Shown here: positions 24,795 to 40,037 of the stretch, piece after piece | Layout: each line of letters begins with the position of its first letter | Position numbering within the stretch: position 1 is the first letter of the stretch | DNA from: Acidithiobacillus ferrianus | GTDB lineage: Bacteria; Pseudomonadota; Gammaproteobacteria; Acidithiobacillales; Acidithiobacillaceae | Assembly (NCBI RefSeq): GCF_010378095.1 | Contig: NZ_WNJL01000015.1 | Span: 1-41,661 of the forward strand | Direction of reading: 5' to 3' | DNA: 41,661 bases | Notes under the pieces: model-generated | Databases searched by the model: none | What the model was told of the DNA's origin: nothing | What the model saw: only the letters and a program-made list of their open reading frames with translations | Position numbers and translations under genes: made by a program

Positions 24795-25426
24795 CCTTCG
24801 ATGAATTCCGCAACCTGCAGATCGATGACATCATCCGTTGGCCCGTTAAAACCAAACTCATAGCTACCGCGATCGTGGTGCTGATCCTCGGCATCATCGC
24901 GTGGTTCTGGTTTATTTCTCCTGAAAACAGTAAATACGACCGGCTGAAAAACCAGGAGGAAACCCTGAAGGCACAGGTTCGGCAAAAGCAGTTGCTTGCC
25001 GCTGGACTACCCGCTTATCAAGCCCAGATCAAGGAAATGAATCTGCGTTTTCACAATTTCCTGGAGCAATTGCCCAATCGCACCCAGATACCCTCCCTGC
25101 TGGATGACGTGACCCTGGCGGGTCGCAGCCGCGGGTTGGACTTTGAACTTTTTCAGCCTACCGCGGAAGTCAATAAAAATTTCTACGCGGAAATTCCCGT
25201 AAAGCTCAAAGTCATCGGAACGTATAACGATATCGGCCGTTTTGCCGCAGCGGTGGCTGCCATGCCGCGGATCGTCACCATCAGTGACGTAGACATTACC
25301 CGCATGCCCAACACGGGCACCACGGACGCCGCCAAAGCACAAATGGCGCAGCGACTGGTCATGCAATGCACCGCAACCACCTATCGCTACCTGAAAGACA
25401 AAAACACGGACGGAGGCAAATCATGA
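24791..25426 (+). CDS. pilO: Type IV pilus assembly protein PilO
   Basis: PilO pairs with PilN in the periplasm to form the alignment subcomplex. The 211-residue protein has a short cytoplasmic N-terminus, a membrane helix (about 22-42), a coiled coil with Lys/Gln-rich heptads (about 46-85) and a ferredoxin-like domain with FLEQLPNRTQIPSLLDDVT and VKLKVIGTYNDIGRFAAAVA, where the conserved G-x-Y pattern is typical of PilO. It overlaps pilN and pilP by four bases each. Confidence 0.94.
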   Translation: MTFDEFRNLQIDDIIRWPVKTKLIATAIVVLILGIIAWFWFISPENSKYDRLKNQEETLKAQVRQKQLLAAGLPAYQAQIKEMNLRFHNFLEQLPNRTQIPSLLDDVTLAGRSRGLDFELFQPTAEVNKNFYAEIPVKLKVIGTYNDIGRFAAAVAAMPRIVTISDVDITRMPNTGTTDAAKAQMAQRLVMQCTATTYRYLKDKNTDGGKS

Positions 25427-25974
25427 AACGCTCCCTCCCCGGTCTGATCCTGCTGGGCGGCAGCGTGCTGCTGCTGGCTGGTTGCTCCGACAACGATAAT
25501 CTCCGTCATGTGCGCGCCTTCGTTGCCGATGGTCCAAAAACCAATGCCGAGGTCGCTCCGCTCCCCAAGGCGCCGCCCTACCGGGCCCAGGCCTACGAGA
25601 ACCCGGTCAATCGCGACCCGTTCACCAGTTTCTCCGAGATTCTGCTGCGCAAGGAAGCGGCGGCCGCCAGCACAGGACCCCGTCCCGCCAATCATGGACC
25701 CGTGCAGCCATTGGAAAAATATGCGCTTTCCAGCCTCAGTGTGACCGGTATCGTCCGTGATGGCCGGGGACGGCTCTGGGCGGTGATCCTTGCGCCCGAC
25801 CAGAAAATCTACCGGGCCACCATCGGTAGTTATATCGGCACCCACAACGGCCGCATCCTCAGCATAGAGGACGGCATGGCCAAACGCGCGGTCACCGTCG
25901 AGCAATACATCCCCAACGCCTTCGGCGGGTTCCGGAAAGAAATGACGGTGTTGCGCATGCAAAACGGCAACTGA
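25423..25974 (+). CDS. pilP: Type IV pilus lipoprotein PilP
   Basis: PilP is an inner-membrane-anchored lipoprotein that bridges PilN/PilO and the PilQ secretin. The 183-residue protein has a lipobox LLAGC with lipidated Cys21, an unstructured Pro-rich linker containing NPVNRDPF (the conserved NRDPF box) and a beta-sandwich domain with LEKYALSSLSVTGIVRDGRG. ATG 25423 overlaps the pilO stop by four bases; the longer upstream frame is rejected because it would bury the signal peptide. Confidence 0.94.
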   Translation: MKRSLPGLILLGGSVLLLAGCSDNDNLRHVRAFVADGPKTNAEVAPLPKAPPYRAQAYENPVNRDPFTSFSEILLRKEAAAASTGPRPANHGPVQPLEKYALSSLSVTGIVRDGRGRLWAVILAPDQKIYRATIGSYIGTHNGRILSIEDGMAKRAVTVEQYIPNAFGGFRKEMTVLRMQNGN

Positions 25975-26018
25975 ACATGGTCTGCATACCCCCAAAGAAT
26001 ACAGAGGACAGCGAAAAG

Positions 26019-28352
26019 ATGAGCATAGCATCCATTACCGCCCGCCACGCCCGCCGTGTTGCAGCGCCACGGCTGCAGTCCCACCCCCTGGTGCTGAAAC
26101 CAGTGATTCTCGCGGTCATGGCGATGACGCTCTGCCTGAGTTCGGCGGCCACCTGGGCGGAAAGTCTCATCACCGGCGTGACTCCGGTACAGGACCAGCA
26201 TGGCACGGCCCTCCTCATCCGCAGCAACCATCGGCCGGCTTATGATGTCAACACCCTCGACGGTGGCTATCGGGTGCGGATCGATTTCAACGATACGCAC
26301 TTCACAAACTCGGTGGGAACCGTCGCGGGCAGCGGTGCGGTCGAGAACGTGCTGGCGGAAAATGTCGGGCGTAACGCCCGGCTGGATCTGCTGCTGAAGT
26401 CGCCGCAGGCCATCATGGTGGAACCGGCGCCGGGCGGTTATCGCCTCGCCCTGGTGGCGGAACGGGGGAAGGGTATGACCGCCCCGGGCGCGGCCAGCGT
26501 ACCCGCCAGCAACGCCTCCGCGACACCGGCCATGCCCGCGCCCGTCCACACCGCGGGCACCCGGATCAGCGACCTGAATTTCAAGCGTGGCAAGAACGGC
26601 GGCGGCATTCTCGATCTTTCCATCTCCGGCCCGCAACCGCAGATGAACGTCACCCGGGAGAATGGCGCCCTCGTCGTCGAACTGAAGGACACCGCGATCC
26701 CCTCCAGCTTTACCCACCGTTTCGGAGTCACCCAGTTTGGCACCCCGGTGCAATATGTGGACAGCTACCCCCTAGGGCGCGCCACCCGATTGGTTTTTGC
26801 CATCCATGGCCCCTACGAATACTCGGCCTATCAGTTGGGACGGCACACCTTGATCGATGTCCATCCCAAAACCTCTGAGACCAGCGCCAATCCCGATGCG
26901 GGCGCGCGCCTCAGCATGGATTTCCAGAACATCAGCGTGCGCGATGCGTTACAGGTGATCGCCGACTTCACGCACCAGAACATCGTGGTTTCCAACAACG
27001 TGACCGGCAGCCTTTCCATCCGTCTCAAGAACGAGCCGTGGAAACAAGCGTTTCAAGTGATTCTGGAATCGCAGGGACTCGCGGTGAAACATATCGGCGA
27101 CATTCTCTGGGTCGCCCCCGCCAATCAGATCACCAGTCAGGAAGAGGCGCAACTGAAAGCCGCGGCCAGTAAGCGCAAACTCGAACCGCTGGAGACGGAG
27201 CTGATCCAGATCAAATATGCCAAAGCCTCGCAGATCGCCTCGCTGCTGCAGGGTTTCGATCAGAACAAACAACCCGGTGGCGTCGAAGGGATCAATCAGG
27301 GCATGAATCCCGCACAGAACGCCGCACTGGCCAATGCGCTGGGCCTCCCCAACTCCAACCTCATTGGCAATTCGCTGCTCGGTCCACGTGGTTCCGTGGC
27401 AGTCGTGACGCGCACCAACAGCCTGCTGGTCCGGGACACCCCGCAGGATATCGCCAACATCAAGCACCTGATCACCAAAATCGATCGCCCCGTCCCGCAG
27501 GTCCTGATCGAAGCGCGGATCGTGCAGGTGACCACCAATGCGGCCCAATCCCTGGGCGTCAACTGGGGCGGCACCTATACCGGCGGCGGCGGTGGCGGTG
27601 TCATCAATCTGTCGGGCACGGGAGGAACAGGGGTGACCGCCGTCCAGGGCGGCGCTTACCCCATATCCGGGGGGACCTCGACCACCGGATTCACCACCCC
27701 GGCGCTGGTCAACCTGACCCCCTCCACCGCAGGCAGCGCCCTCGCGGGCAGCAATCCCGCCTCACTGGGTTTTGCCCTGGGCACCGCCGCGGGTAATCGC
27801 ATCTTGAATCTGCAAATACAGGCATTACAGGCCGACAACCGCGCCAAGATCATTTCCAGCCCCAAAGTCCTCACTCAGGACAACGAAAAAGCCATCATCG
27901 AGCAAGGTCAGGAGATCCCGTATCAGCAGTCCACCAGCAGCGGTGCAACCGCGGTATCCTTCAAAAAAGCGGTGCTCAGCCTGGACGTCACCCCGCACAT
28001 CTCGCCCGACGGCAAGATCACCCTGGATGTGAACGCCCGTAACGACCAGCCCAACTACGCCCAGGCCCTGCCTTCCGGCATCCCCATCAATACGCAGCAG
28101 GTCAAAACCAAACTCTTGGTCAACAATGGCCAGACCGTCGTCATCGGCGGTATTTATACGGATTCGACCACCCGGACGGAAACCGGCGTCCCCCTGCTGA
28201 AGGATATTCCTGTGCTCGGTTGGCTGTTCAAGAGCCACCTCAACAATGTGGCGAAAACGGAGCTGCTGGTTTTCCTGACCCCCAAGGTAATCGGTGGCAA
28301 CGCCCCGGATGGTCTGGGGGGGACATCCGGTAACGCCAGCCTCGGACAATGA
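26019..28352 (+). CDS. pilQ: Type IV pilus secretin PilQ
   Basis: PilQ forms the outer-membrane channel for the pilus. The 777-residue protein has a signal peptide after a long basic n-region (hydrophobic part near 29-43, cleavage near ATWA-ES), two AMIN domains that bind peptidoglycan (about 50-140 and 185-285), an STN/N0 domain (ARLSMDFQNISVRDALQVIA), an N1 domain, and the C-terminal secretin core with PRPLKTKLLV-like VKTKLLVNNGQTVVIGGIY and the closing VPLLKDIPVLGWLFKSH. A Gly/Thr-rich loop near residue 525-560 is longer than I would expect in this family. ATG 26019 is chosen because AGAGGA precedes it by about ten bases; ATG 25977 lacks such a site. It overlaps aroK. Confidence 0.95.
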   Translation: MSIASITARHARRVAAPRLQSHPLVLKPVILAVMAMTLCLSSAATWAESLITGVTPVQDQHGTALLIRSNHRPAYDVNTLDGGYRVRIDFNDTHFTNSVGTVAGSGAVENVLAENVGRNARLDLLLKSPQAIMVEPAPGGYRLALVAERGKGMTAPGAASVPASNASATPAMPAPVHTAGTRISDLNFKRGKNGGGILDLSISGPQPQMNVTRENGALVVELKDTAIPSSFTHRFGVTQFGTPVQYVDSYPLGRATRLVFAIHGPYEYSAYQLGRHTLIDVHPKTSETSANPDAGARLSMDFQNISVRDALQVIADFTHQNIVVSNNVTGSLSIRLKNEPWKQAFQVILESQGLAVKHIGDILWVAPANQITSQEEAQLKAAASKRKLEPLETELIQIKYAKASQIASLLQGFDQNKQPGGVEGINQGMNPAQNAALANALGLPNSNLIGNSLLGPRGSVAVVTRTNSLLVRDTPQDIANIKHLITKIDRPVPQVLIEARIVQVTTNAAQSLGVNWGGTYTGGGGGGVINLSGTGGTGVTAVQGGAYPISGGTSTTGFTTPALVNLTPSTAGSALAGSNPASLGFALGTAAGNRILNLQIQALQADNRAKIISSPKVLTQDNEKAIIEQGQEIPYQQSTSSGATAVSFKKAVLSLDVTPHISPDGKITLDVNARNDQPNYAQALPSGIPINTQQVKTKLLVNNGQTVVIGGIYTDSTTRTETGVPLLKDIPVLGWLFKSHLNNVAKTELLVFLTPKVIGGNAPDGLGGTSGNASLGQ

Positions 28353-28861
28353 CCGGAAGCATTATTCTCATCGGCCCCATGGGGTCGGGTAAATCCACCA
28401 TCGGGCGGCTTCTGGCCGCCCGATTGCGTCTGCCTTATGTCGACAGCGACGCGCTGATCGTGGCCCACACCGGCGTCGACATTCCCACCATTTTCGAGAT
28501 CGAGGGAGAATCCGGCTTCCGTGAACGGGAGAGCAAAATCATCGCCGACCTCGCCAGCCGTCGCGAACCCATCGTTCTCGCCACCGGTGGCGGCGCCGTT
28601 CTCGATCCGGTGAACCGTGGTCACCTACGCGGCATGGGCCGGGTTATTTATCTGGAGGTCAGCACGGGGGAACAGCTCAAACGGATACGCCATGACCGCA
28701 ACCGCCCCCTGTTACAGAATACCGACCTCGACGCCCGCCTGAAAACCTTGGCGGAACAACGCAACGCGCTCTACCAGGAAACAGCCCATTGGCGTGTGCT
28801 GGGGGATGGCCTGCGTTCCGATCAGGTCTTGCGCCGGATACTCCGCCACCTCCATCTGTAG
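28349..28861 (+). CDS. aroK: Shikimate kinase
   Basis: AroK phosphorylates shikimate at the 3-hydroxyl with ATP. The 170-residue protein has Walker A GPMGSGKST (9-17), the shikimate-binding DSD (32-34) and Arg in GFRERES, the TGGGAV loop and the lid/adenine region RNRPLLQ. It overlaps pilQ by four bases; linkage of pil genes to aroK and aroB is common in gammaproteobacteria and ties aromatic biosynthesis to the pilus operon. Confidence 0.95.
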   Translation: MTGSIILIGPMGSGKSTIGRLLAARLRLPYVDSDALIVAHTGVDIPTIFEIEGESGFRERESKIIADLASRREPIVLATGGGAVLDPVNRGHLRGMGRVIYLEVSTGEQLKRIRHDRNRPLLQNTDLDARLKTLAEQRNALYQETAHWRVLGDGLRSDQVLRRILRHLHL

Positions 28862-28887
28862 CGACGGACCAATCACCCTCGGGAACC

Positions 28888-28917
28888 CCGGTGAACGCCC
28901 CAAAAGGGGCACACCGG
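28888..28917 (+). other. Extended hairpin in the aroK-aroB gap
   Basis: GCCCC-AAAA-GGGGC (28897-28910) is nested in CCGGTG (28888-28893) and CACCGG (28912-28917), giving an interrupted stem of 11 base pairs. There is no T-run, so it is not a standard terminator; it may slow transcription or protect the 3' end of the pil-aroK message. Confidence 0.5.
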
Positions 28918-28987
28918 CACGGGGCTCTTGCCTCGACGCGGAAGAACTACAACAATGGTCGGTACATTTGGTCTACTGGTAAATACC

Positions 28988-30082
28988 ATGCATAGTCTTC
29001 GCGTCGATCTGGGTCAGCGCAGTTATCCCATTCACATTGGTACCGGCATCCTAGCCGATCCGGCCCTTTTCGCACCCATACTGAACAAAGGTCCAGTCGC
29101 CATCGTGACCGACGACAACGTCGCTCCGCTGTATCTGGAGACCCTGCAACAGACCCTGAAGGCCCTCCACAAAGCGCCTCTGGTCATTACCCTGCCCGCC
29201 GGCGAAGCGAGCAAGTCCCTCGACAATATCCAAGAAATCACCGGGCTGCTGCTCAACGCGGGGTACGGCCGCGATTGCACGCTCTGTGCGCTCGGTGGCG
29301 GCGTCGTGGGTGACATCGCCGGTTTCGCGGCGGCGGTCTACCAGCGTGGGGTCTCCTATATTCAGGTGCCGACCACCCTGCTCGCCATGGTGGACTCCTC
29401 GGTCGGTGGCAAAACCGGGGTGAATCATCCCCTCGGTAAAAACATGATCGGCGCTTTTTACCAGCCGCGCGCCGTAATCGCCGACACCGACACCCTGGAC
29501 AGTCTGCCCGACCGGGAGTTTCGCTCCGGTCTGGCCGAGGTCATCAAATATGGCCTGATCAACGACCAGGGCTTCTTTTCCTGGCTCGAAGATCATATGG
29601 ATGCCGTGCTGGCCCGTGCGGCAGACGCCCTGGTGAAGGTGATCGGGCACTCCTGCAAGGACAAGGCCGAAGTGGTGGCGCGGGATGAATTGGAGGGCGG
29701 TTTGCGCGCCATTCTCAACCTCGGGCACACCTTCGGACATGCCATTGAGGCGGCGACCGGCTACGGCCGGTATCTGCATGGAGAGGCGGTGGCCATCGGC
29801 ATGGTCATGGCCGCCGATCTTTCACGCCGTCTCGACCTCATCCGGGAGAGCGAGCAAAATCGCATCTACGCCCTGATCAAAGGCGCCGGTCTACCCACGC
29901 TGGCGCCCGCCCTCCCCCCCGCCGATTATCTCCGCTTCATGCGCGTCGACAAAAAAGCCGAAAGCGGCCAGGTACGTTTCATCCTGCTGCGAGGCATCGG
30001 TAGCGCGGTCATTACCGGCGACGTTCCCCCCGCCGCCGTCCTCCAAACGCTTCAGGCATTCATGGAGTATGATCATGCGTGA
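28988..30082 (+). CDS. aroB: 3-dehydroquinate synthase
   Basis: AroB cyclises DAHP to 3-dehydroquinate with NAD+ and a divalent metal (Zn or Co). The 364-residue protein starts LRVDLGQRSYPIHIGTG; it has the NAD-binding ALGGGVVGDIAGFAAA, substrate residues TTLLAMVDSSVGGKTGVNHP and the metal ligands in SGLAEVIKYGLI, ILNLGHTFGHAIEAATGYG and LHGEAVAIGMVMA. ATG 28988 matches the family N-terminus; a start 20 codons upstream would add unrelated sequence. The ribosome site is weak. It overlaps thyX by eight bases. Confidence 0.96.
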   Translation: MHSLRVDLGQRSYPIHIGTGILADPALFAPILNKGPVAIVTDDNVAPLYLETLQQTLKALHKAPLVITLPAGEASKSLDNIQEITGLLLNAGYGRDCTLCALGGGVVGDIAGFAAAVYQRGVSYIQVPTTLLAMVDSSVGGKTGVNHPLGKNMIGAFYQPRAVIADTDTLDSLPDREFRSGLAEVIKYGLINDQGFFSWLEDHMDAVLARAADALVKVIGHSCKDKAEVVARDELEGGLRAILNLGHTFGHAIEAATGYGRYLHGEAVAIGMVMAADLSRRLDLIRESEQNRIYALIKGAGLPTLAPALPPADYLRFMRVDKKAESGQVRFILLRGIGSAVITGDVPPAAVLQTLQAFMEYDHA

Positions 30083-30908
30083 AATGAACAAAGCGACCGC
30101 CGAACTGCAAGAGGAAATGACGCAGCGCATCGCCCTGAACCCCGGCGGCACGCGCCGCATCGGCAACTTCGGTTTTATCGAACTGGAAGAAACCTGGGGG
30201 GATGAAGCCACCATCGTCAATACCGCCCGCATCAGCACCACCAATCAACGGCTGAGGAACCAGGGCGATTTTTCGGCCAAAGATCGCGCACTGCTCTATC
30301 AGTTGCTCCGCGATCAACATGGCACCCCCTTCGAAACCGTGTACTTCCGTTTTCGGTTCATTGCCCCGATTTTTGTGCTACGTCAATGGGTCAAACACCG
30401 GATCTCCAGCTGGAACGAGTTCTCCATGCGCTACCGCAGACCCATCTCCGTGGCCTACGTCCCCGACACCGCCGCCTGCACCGTGGACCACTTCGCAGTG
30501 CTCGATGAAACGGCCGTGGCCGAGTACGAAGCACTCATGACACAACTCTTCGCCTGGTACGAACAACAATATGACGCGGCCTGCGCCCGCATCGATCAGG
30601 CGCGCAGCGCCGGTGTGCTGGCACCCAAGGCAGGCGGACGCGATCCTTATCGCGGCCGCGCGCGCGAACTGTTGCGCAACGTCATGCCTGTGGCCGCATA
30701 CTCCGATGTGTACTGGACGGTCAATTTTCGCAGCCTGATGAATTTCTTCAAACTGCGGCGCAAGAAAGACGCCCAGTATGAAATCCGGGAATATGCCGAT
30801 GCCGCCTATGCCCTGTTCGCGGCTCGCCTGCCCCTGCTCGCGGAAACCATGCAACGGGTCATGGACGAATCGGTGACCGAGATCCCGGATCCCGCCGATC
30901 ATGGCTGA
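30075..30908 (+). CDS. thyX: FAD-dependent thymidylate synthase
   Basis: ThyX makes dTMP from dUMP with methylene-tetrahydrofolate, FAD and NADPH. The 277-residue protein carries the ThyX motif at 107-119, here KHRISSWNEFSMR; the usual first residue is Arg (RHRxxSxNExSxR), so this is a conservative K for R change. HGTPFETVYFRFRFIAPIFV and LRNVMPVAAYSDVYWTVNFR are further typical. ATG 30075 is preferred over 30069 because GGAG (30064-30067) is seven bases from it. It overlaps aroB and dgt. No thyA is in the window, so thyX may be the only thymidylate synthase. Confidence 0.93.
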   Translation: MREMNKATAELQEEMTQRIALNPGGTRRIGNFGFIELEETWGDEATIVNTARISTTNQRLRNQGDFSAKDRALLYQLLRDQHGTPFETVYFRFRFIAPIFVLRQWVKHRISSWNEFSMRYRRPISVAYVPDTAACTVDHFAVLDETAVAEYEALMTQLFAWYEQQYDAACARIDQARSAGVLAPKAGGRDPYRGRARELLRNVMPVAAYSDVYWTVNFRSLMNFFKLRRKKDAQYEIREYADAAYALFAARLPLLAETMQRVMDESVTEIPDPADHG

Positions 30909-32088
30909 GGGCACGGCATTTTCCGGCGGGTGGGCACCTTACGCCGCCCATCCGGCCGAGAGTCGCGGCCGCAGATACACCGAGGAAGCTCCCACCGGTC
31001 GCAGCCCCTTTCAGCGTGACCGCGACCGCGTCATCCATTCCAGCGCGTTTCGCCGTCTCGAATATAAAACACAGGTCTTCGTCAATCACGAGGGGGATCT
31101 CTATCGCACCCGGCTCACCCACAGCCTCGAAGTCGGCCAGGTGGGTCGCGCCATCGCCCGCCAGTTGGGCCTCAACGAAGACCTGGTGGAAGCCATTGCC
31201 CTCGCTCACGACCTCGGTCACACGCCCTTTGGTCATGCCGGGCAGGATGCACTGCAGGCGTGCATGGCGGATCTCGGAGGATTTGAACACAATATTCAGT
31301 CCCTGCGCATCGTCGACCACCTGGAAAAACGCTATGGCGACTTTCCCGGCCTCAACCTGAGTTTTGAGACGCGCGAGGGCATCCTCAAACACTGCGCCAA
31401 AAATAAAGCGGCTGACCTGGGGGATGTGGGGGAACGTTTTCTGCGCGGCACCCAGCCCAGCCTGGAAGCCCAGGTCGCCAATCTCGCCGACGAGATCGCC
31501 TACAATAACCATGATATCGACGACGGCCTGCGCGCCGGCCTGCTGGATCTGGAAGACCTGTGCGCCGAGACCCTGTATGGCGGCATTTTCGCCGAGGTGC
31601 AAGCACGTTATCCGCAGGCCTCCCGGACCGTACTGCGTCACGAAACGGGCCGACGCCTGATCGATCTGCTCATCCGCGACCTCGTCGATGAAACACGGCG
31701 CCGTATCACCGCCGAAGGTGTCGCCAGTATCAGCGGGGTGCGCTCGGCCCCCCGCGCGCTCGCCGCCCACAGCCCGGAAATCGCCCATGCCGTGGCAATC
31801 CTCAAACGCTTCCTCTTTCAACGCATGTACCGTCACCCACGGGTACATCGCCAGGCGGAAAAGGCCAAACGTCTCGTGCGTACGCTTTTTCACACCCTGC
31901 GCGAAGACACGCGCCTGCTTCCCTTGAAATATCAGGCACGGATCATCACCTGTCAGCGGGATGCGCGACGCGAGGCGCGCGTCATTGCCGATTATGTGGC
32001 AGGCATGACCGATCGTTTCGCCATCGCCGAATACGACCGCCTTTTCGATCCGCATGGCGAAGCCGGAGCCCTCCGCATTACCGACTGA
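30901..32088 (+). CDS. dgt: Deoxyguanosinetriphosphate triphosphohydrolase-like HD protein
   Basis: This 395-residue HD-domain enzyme hydrolyses dNTPs to deoxynucleoside and triphosphate. It shows FRRLEYKTQVF, the metal-binding YRTRLTHSLEVGQV (His74), AHDLGHTPFGHAG with the HD pair at 103-104, ADEIAYNNHDIDDG (third metal Asp) and the C-terminal ARVIADYVAGMTDRFAI. The length fits the broad-specificity dGTPase-like group (about 380-400) rather than the 505-residue E. coli enzyme. It overlaps thyX by eight bases, linking dNTP breakdown with dTMP synthesis. Confidence 0.94.
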   Translation: MAEGTAFSGGWAPYAAHPAESRGRRYTEEAPTGRSPFQRDRDRVIHSSAFRRLEYKTQVFVNHEGDLYRTRLTHSLEVGQVGRAIARQLGLNEDLVEAIALAHDLGHTPFGHAGQDALQACMADLGGFEHNIQSLRIVDHLEKRYGDFPGLNLSFETREGILKHCAKNKAADLGDVGERFLRGTQPSLEAQVANLADEIAYNNHDIDDGLRAGLLDLEDLCAETLYGGIFAEVQARYPQASRTVLRHETGRRLIDLLIRDLVDETRRRITAEGVASISGVRSAPRALAAHSPEIAHAVAILKRFLFQRMYRHPRVHRQAEKAKRLVRTLFHTLREDTRLLPLKYQARIITCQRDARREARVIADYVAGMTDRFAIAEYDRLFDPHGEAGALRITD

Positions 32089-32114
32089 GCCTGGCAAAAG
32101 GCAAGTTCGCGCCC

Positions 32115-32143
32115 TTGGATGCTATCCATGAGCAGGTTATAAT
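32115..32143 (+). promoter_or_regulatory. Sigma70-type promoter of gltB
   Basis: A perfect -10 TATAAT (32138-32143) lies 17 bases after TTGGAT (32115-32120), which keeps the TTG of the -35. The start point would be near 32150, giving a leader of about 50 bases before gltB. The 110-base gap has no sigma54 motif. Confidence 0.6.
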
Positions 32144-32198
32144 GGTCGGCCCTGCTTTGCAGTCCGGCGACAGGGTGACGTGACAACCAGGTGACGAT

Positions 32199-38046
<5,848 letters not shown>

Positions 38047-38051
38047 GCGCC

Positions 38052-39113
38052 ATGACTAACCTGCAAAACGATAATTTCCTGCGCGCCTGCCTACGCCAAC
38101 CAGTCGATCACGTCCCCATCTGGCTCATGCGCCAGGCTGGACGCTATCTACCGGAGTACCGTGCCACCCGCACCCGGGCCGGGGACTTTCTTACCCTCTG
38201 CACCACACCGGAATTGGCCTGTGAAGTCACGCTGCAACCCATAGACCGTTTTCCCTTGGATGCCGCCATCCTTTTTTCCGATATTCTCACCATCCCCTAT
38301 GCCATGGGGCTCGGACTGCAGTTTCAGGAGGGCGAGGGCCCCGTCTTCGAGCGACCCTTGCGCAGCGCCGCCGATATCGATGCCCTGGGGCAACCGGACC
38401 CCGAAACGGAACTGCGCTTCGTCATGGATGCCGTCCGCCTCATCCGCCGTGAACTGCGCGGACGCGTGCCGCTTATCGGCTTTGCGGGCAGTCCGTGGAC
38501 CCTCGCGTGCTACATGATCGAAGGACGAGGCAGCCGCGACTTCATCCATATCAAGGGATTGCTCTACAGTGATCCGGCCTTGCTGCATCAGCTTCTACGG
38601 CATCTGGCACTATCCGTCACCCGATATCTCAACGCCCAGATCGCCGCCGGTGCGCAGACGGTGATGATTTTCGACACCTGGGGAGGAAGCCTGAGTACGC
38701 CCGCCTACGCCGAGTTTTCTCTGGCGTACATGACCGAAATTATCGCCGGTCTGAAACGCGAAGCCGAAGACCGTACGGTGCCCGTCATCCTTTTCACCAA
38801 GGGCGGGGGCAACTGGTTGGAGGCGATGGCCGCCAGCGGGGCCGACGTGCTTGGCCTCGACTGGACGACGGAGTTGGATCACGCACGCCGGCGCCTCGGA
38901 GACGGTATCGCCTTGCAGGGCAATATGGACCCCATCGCCCTGTATGGCAGCGCCAGCGGCGTCTCCGTCGAGGCGGAGCGCGTGCTGGCCAGTCATGGGA
39001 CTGGAACCGGCCATATCTTCAACCTTGGACATGGCCTCACCCCGCACACTCCCATTGAAAATGTCACCGCATTGGTGGACAGCGTACACCGCTGGCCGCA
39101 CCGCAAAGCTTAG
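38052..39113 (+). CDS. hemE: Uroporphyrinogen decarboxylase
   Basis: HemE removes four carboxyl groups from uroporphyrinogen III to give coproporphyrinogen III in heme synthesis. The 353-residue protein has the N-terminal signature [19 protein letters not shown], the substrate Asp in [51 protein letters not shown] and [11 protein letters not shown] near the end. ATG 38052 is chosen; the GTG at 38043 lies inside the gltD stop region. A gltB-gltD-hemE order is known in other proteobacteria. The gene converges with the plsC-like gene after only 21 bases and no hairpin is seen there. Confidence 0.96.
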   Translation: MTNLQNDNFLRACLRQPVDHVPIWLMRQAGRYLPEYRATRTRAGDFLTLCTTPELACEVTLQPIDRFPLDAAILFSDILTIPYAMGLGLQFQEGEGPVFERPLRSAADIDALGQPDPETELRFVMDAVRLIRRELRGRVPLIGFAGSPWTLACYMIEGRGSRDFIHIKGLLYSDPALLHQLLRHLALSVTRYLNAQIAAGAQTVMIFDTWGGSLSTPAYAEFSLAYMTEIIAGLKREAEDRTVPVILFTKGGGNWLEAMAASGADVLGLDWTTELDHARRRLGDGIALQGNMDPIALYGSASGVSVEAERVLASHGTGTGHIFNLGHGLTPHTPIENVTALVDSVHRWPHRKA

Positions 39114-39134
39114 GGATTCCATTCGGCCGGGTTT

Positions 39135-40037
39135 TCAGCCCCCGTGGCTGCGCCGCCACGCCGCCCACGCATCTCGGAGTGGACGGCGGCGCGGATCGTG
39201 CAAATAGGTCACGGAAGCCCCCTGTTCCATCCGTTGCAAGGCTTCGGCAATCGCGGACTGCGCCATGGCCGCCAGCTTTCGGCGCCCCAACTCCGGCGCC
39301 AAGGCGGGCAAGAATTCCACGCGCAGTGTCAACGGCGCCGCCGCCGCCAGTCTCCAGAGATGCCCGAATAGACTGTCCTCACCTATGAAGGGACAGAGCG
39401 CATCGGGTTGCCCAGGGTGCAGTACATCTTCATACCGCAAGGCAACCGGGCTGGTGGCCGCCCCCGTTCTCGATGCCGACTCGAAAGGCGCCGCAAAAAA
39501 ATCACCGACCCCTCTGCCATCGCTGGTGGTCCCCTCGGGGAAAAAGATGACGCTGGTTCCAGCGCTCAGAATTTCGCTGGCCTGCCCCATAGTGCGCTGA
39601 CTGGCGCGGACATCGCCGCGGTCGATGAACAGCGTCCCCAGCCACTCCCCCATGATCCCGAAGAAGGGCCAGGCGCGCATTTCCTTCTTGGCCACGAAAC
39701 GACCGGGAATCAGCGTGGAGAGCGCAAGAATATCGAGATAGGAAACATGATTGGCGGCGACGAGGACCGGTTTTTTAGGGAGGACTCCATCGACACGCAA
39801 ATGAATCCCAAGGATACGCAGGGCCTGCCGACTCCACCACGCAAAGGCCCTATAACTGCTCGCATCCGGCGCGGGCTTGCGCGCGCAGGTCCAGATGGCC
39901 AGCGGATACGCCAGTAACAGATGAAACACCAGCAGAGGCAGCCGCCAGATGCGTCGCAGGGCATTGGGCCGCGAGCGCCGCCAACGCCGCCCCGGATACG
40001 TCACCAGTACCGGGGCGGGTTTTTTACGGCGTGTCAT
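39135..40037 (-). CDS. PlsC-family lysophospholipid (lyso-ornithine lipid?) acyltransferase
   Basis: This 300-residue membrane-associated enzyme transfers an acyl group to a lyso-lipid. It has a membrane helix (about 30-51), the HX4D motif in AANHVSYLD (His97, Asp102), and FFPEGTTSDG (165 onward), both diagnostic of the PlsC fold. It overlaps by four bases the preceding GNAT-type gene that resembles OlsB, so it is probably OlsA-like and completes ornithine lipid by acylating lyso-ornithine lipid. General 1-acyl-glycerol-3-phosphate acylation is the alternative; OlsA enzymes can do both. A basic N-terminus (MTRRKKPAP) precedes the helix. Confidence 0.87.
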   Translation of the reverse strand: MTRRKKPAPVLVTYPGRRWRRSRPNALRRIWRLPLLVFHLLLAYPLAIWTCARKPAPDASSYRAFAWWSRQALRILGIHLRVDGVLPKKPVLVAANHVSYLDILALSTLIPGRFVAKKEMRAWPFFGIMGEWLGTLFIDRGDVRASQRTMGQASEILSAGTSVIFFPEGTTSDGRGVGDFFAAPFESASRTGAATSPVALRYEDVLHPGQPDALCPFIGEDSLFGHLWRLAAAAPLTLRVEFLPALAPELGRRKLAAMAQSAIAEALQRMEQGASVTYLHDPRRRPLRDAWAAWRRSHGG

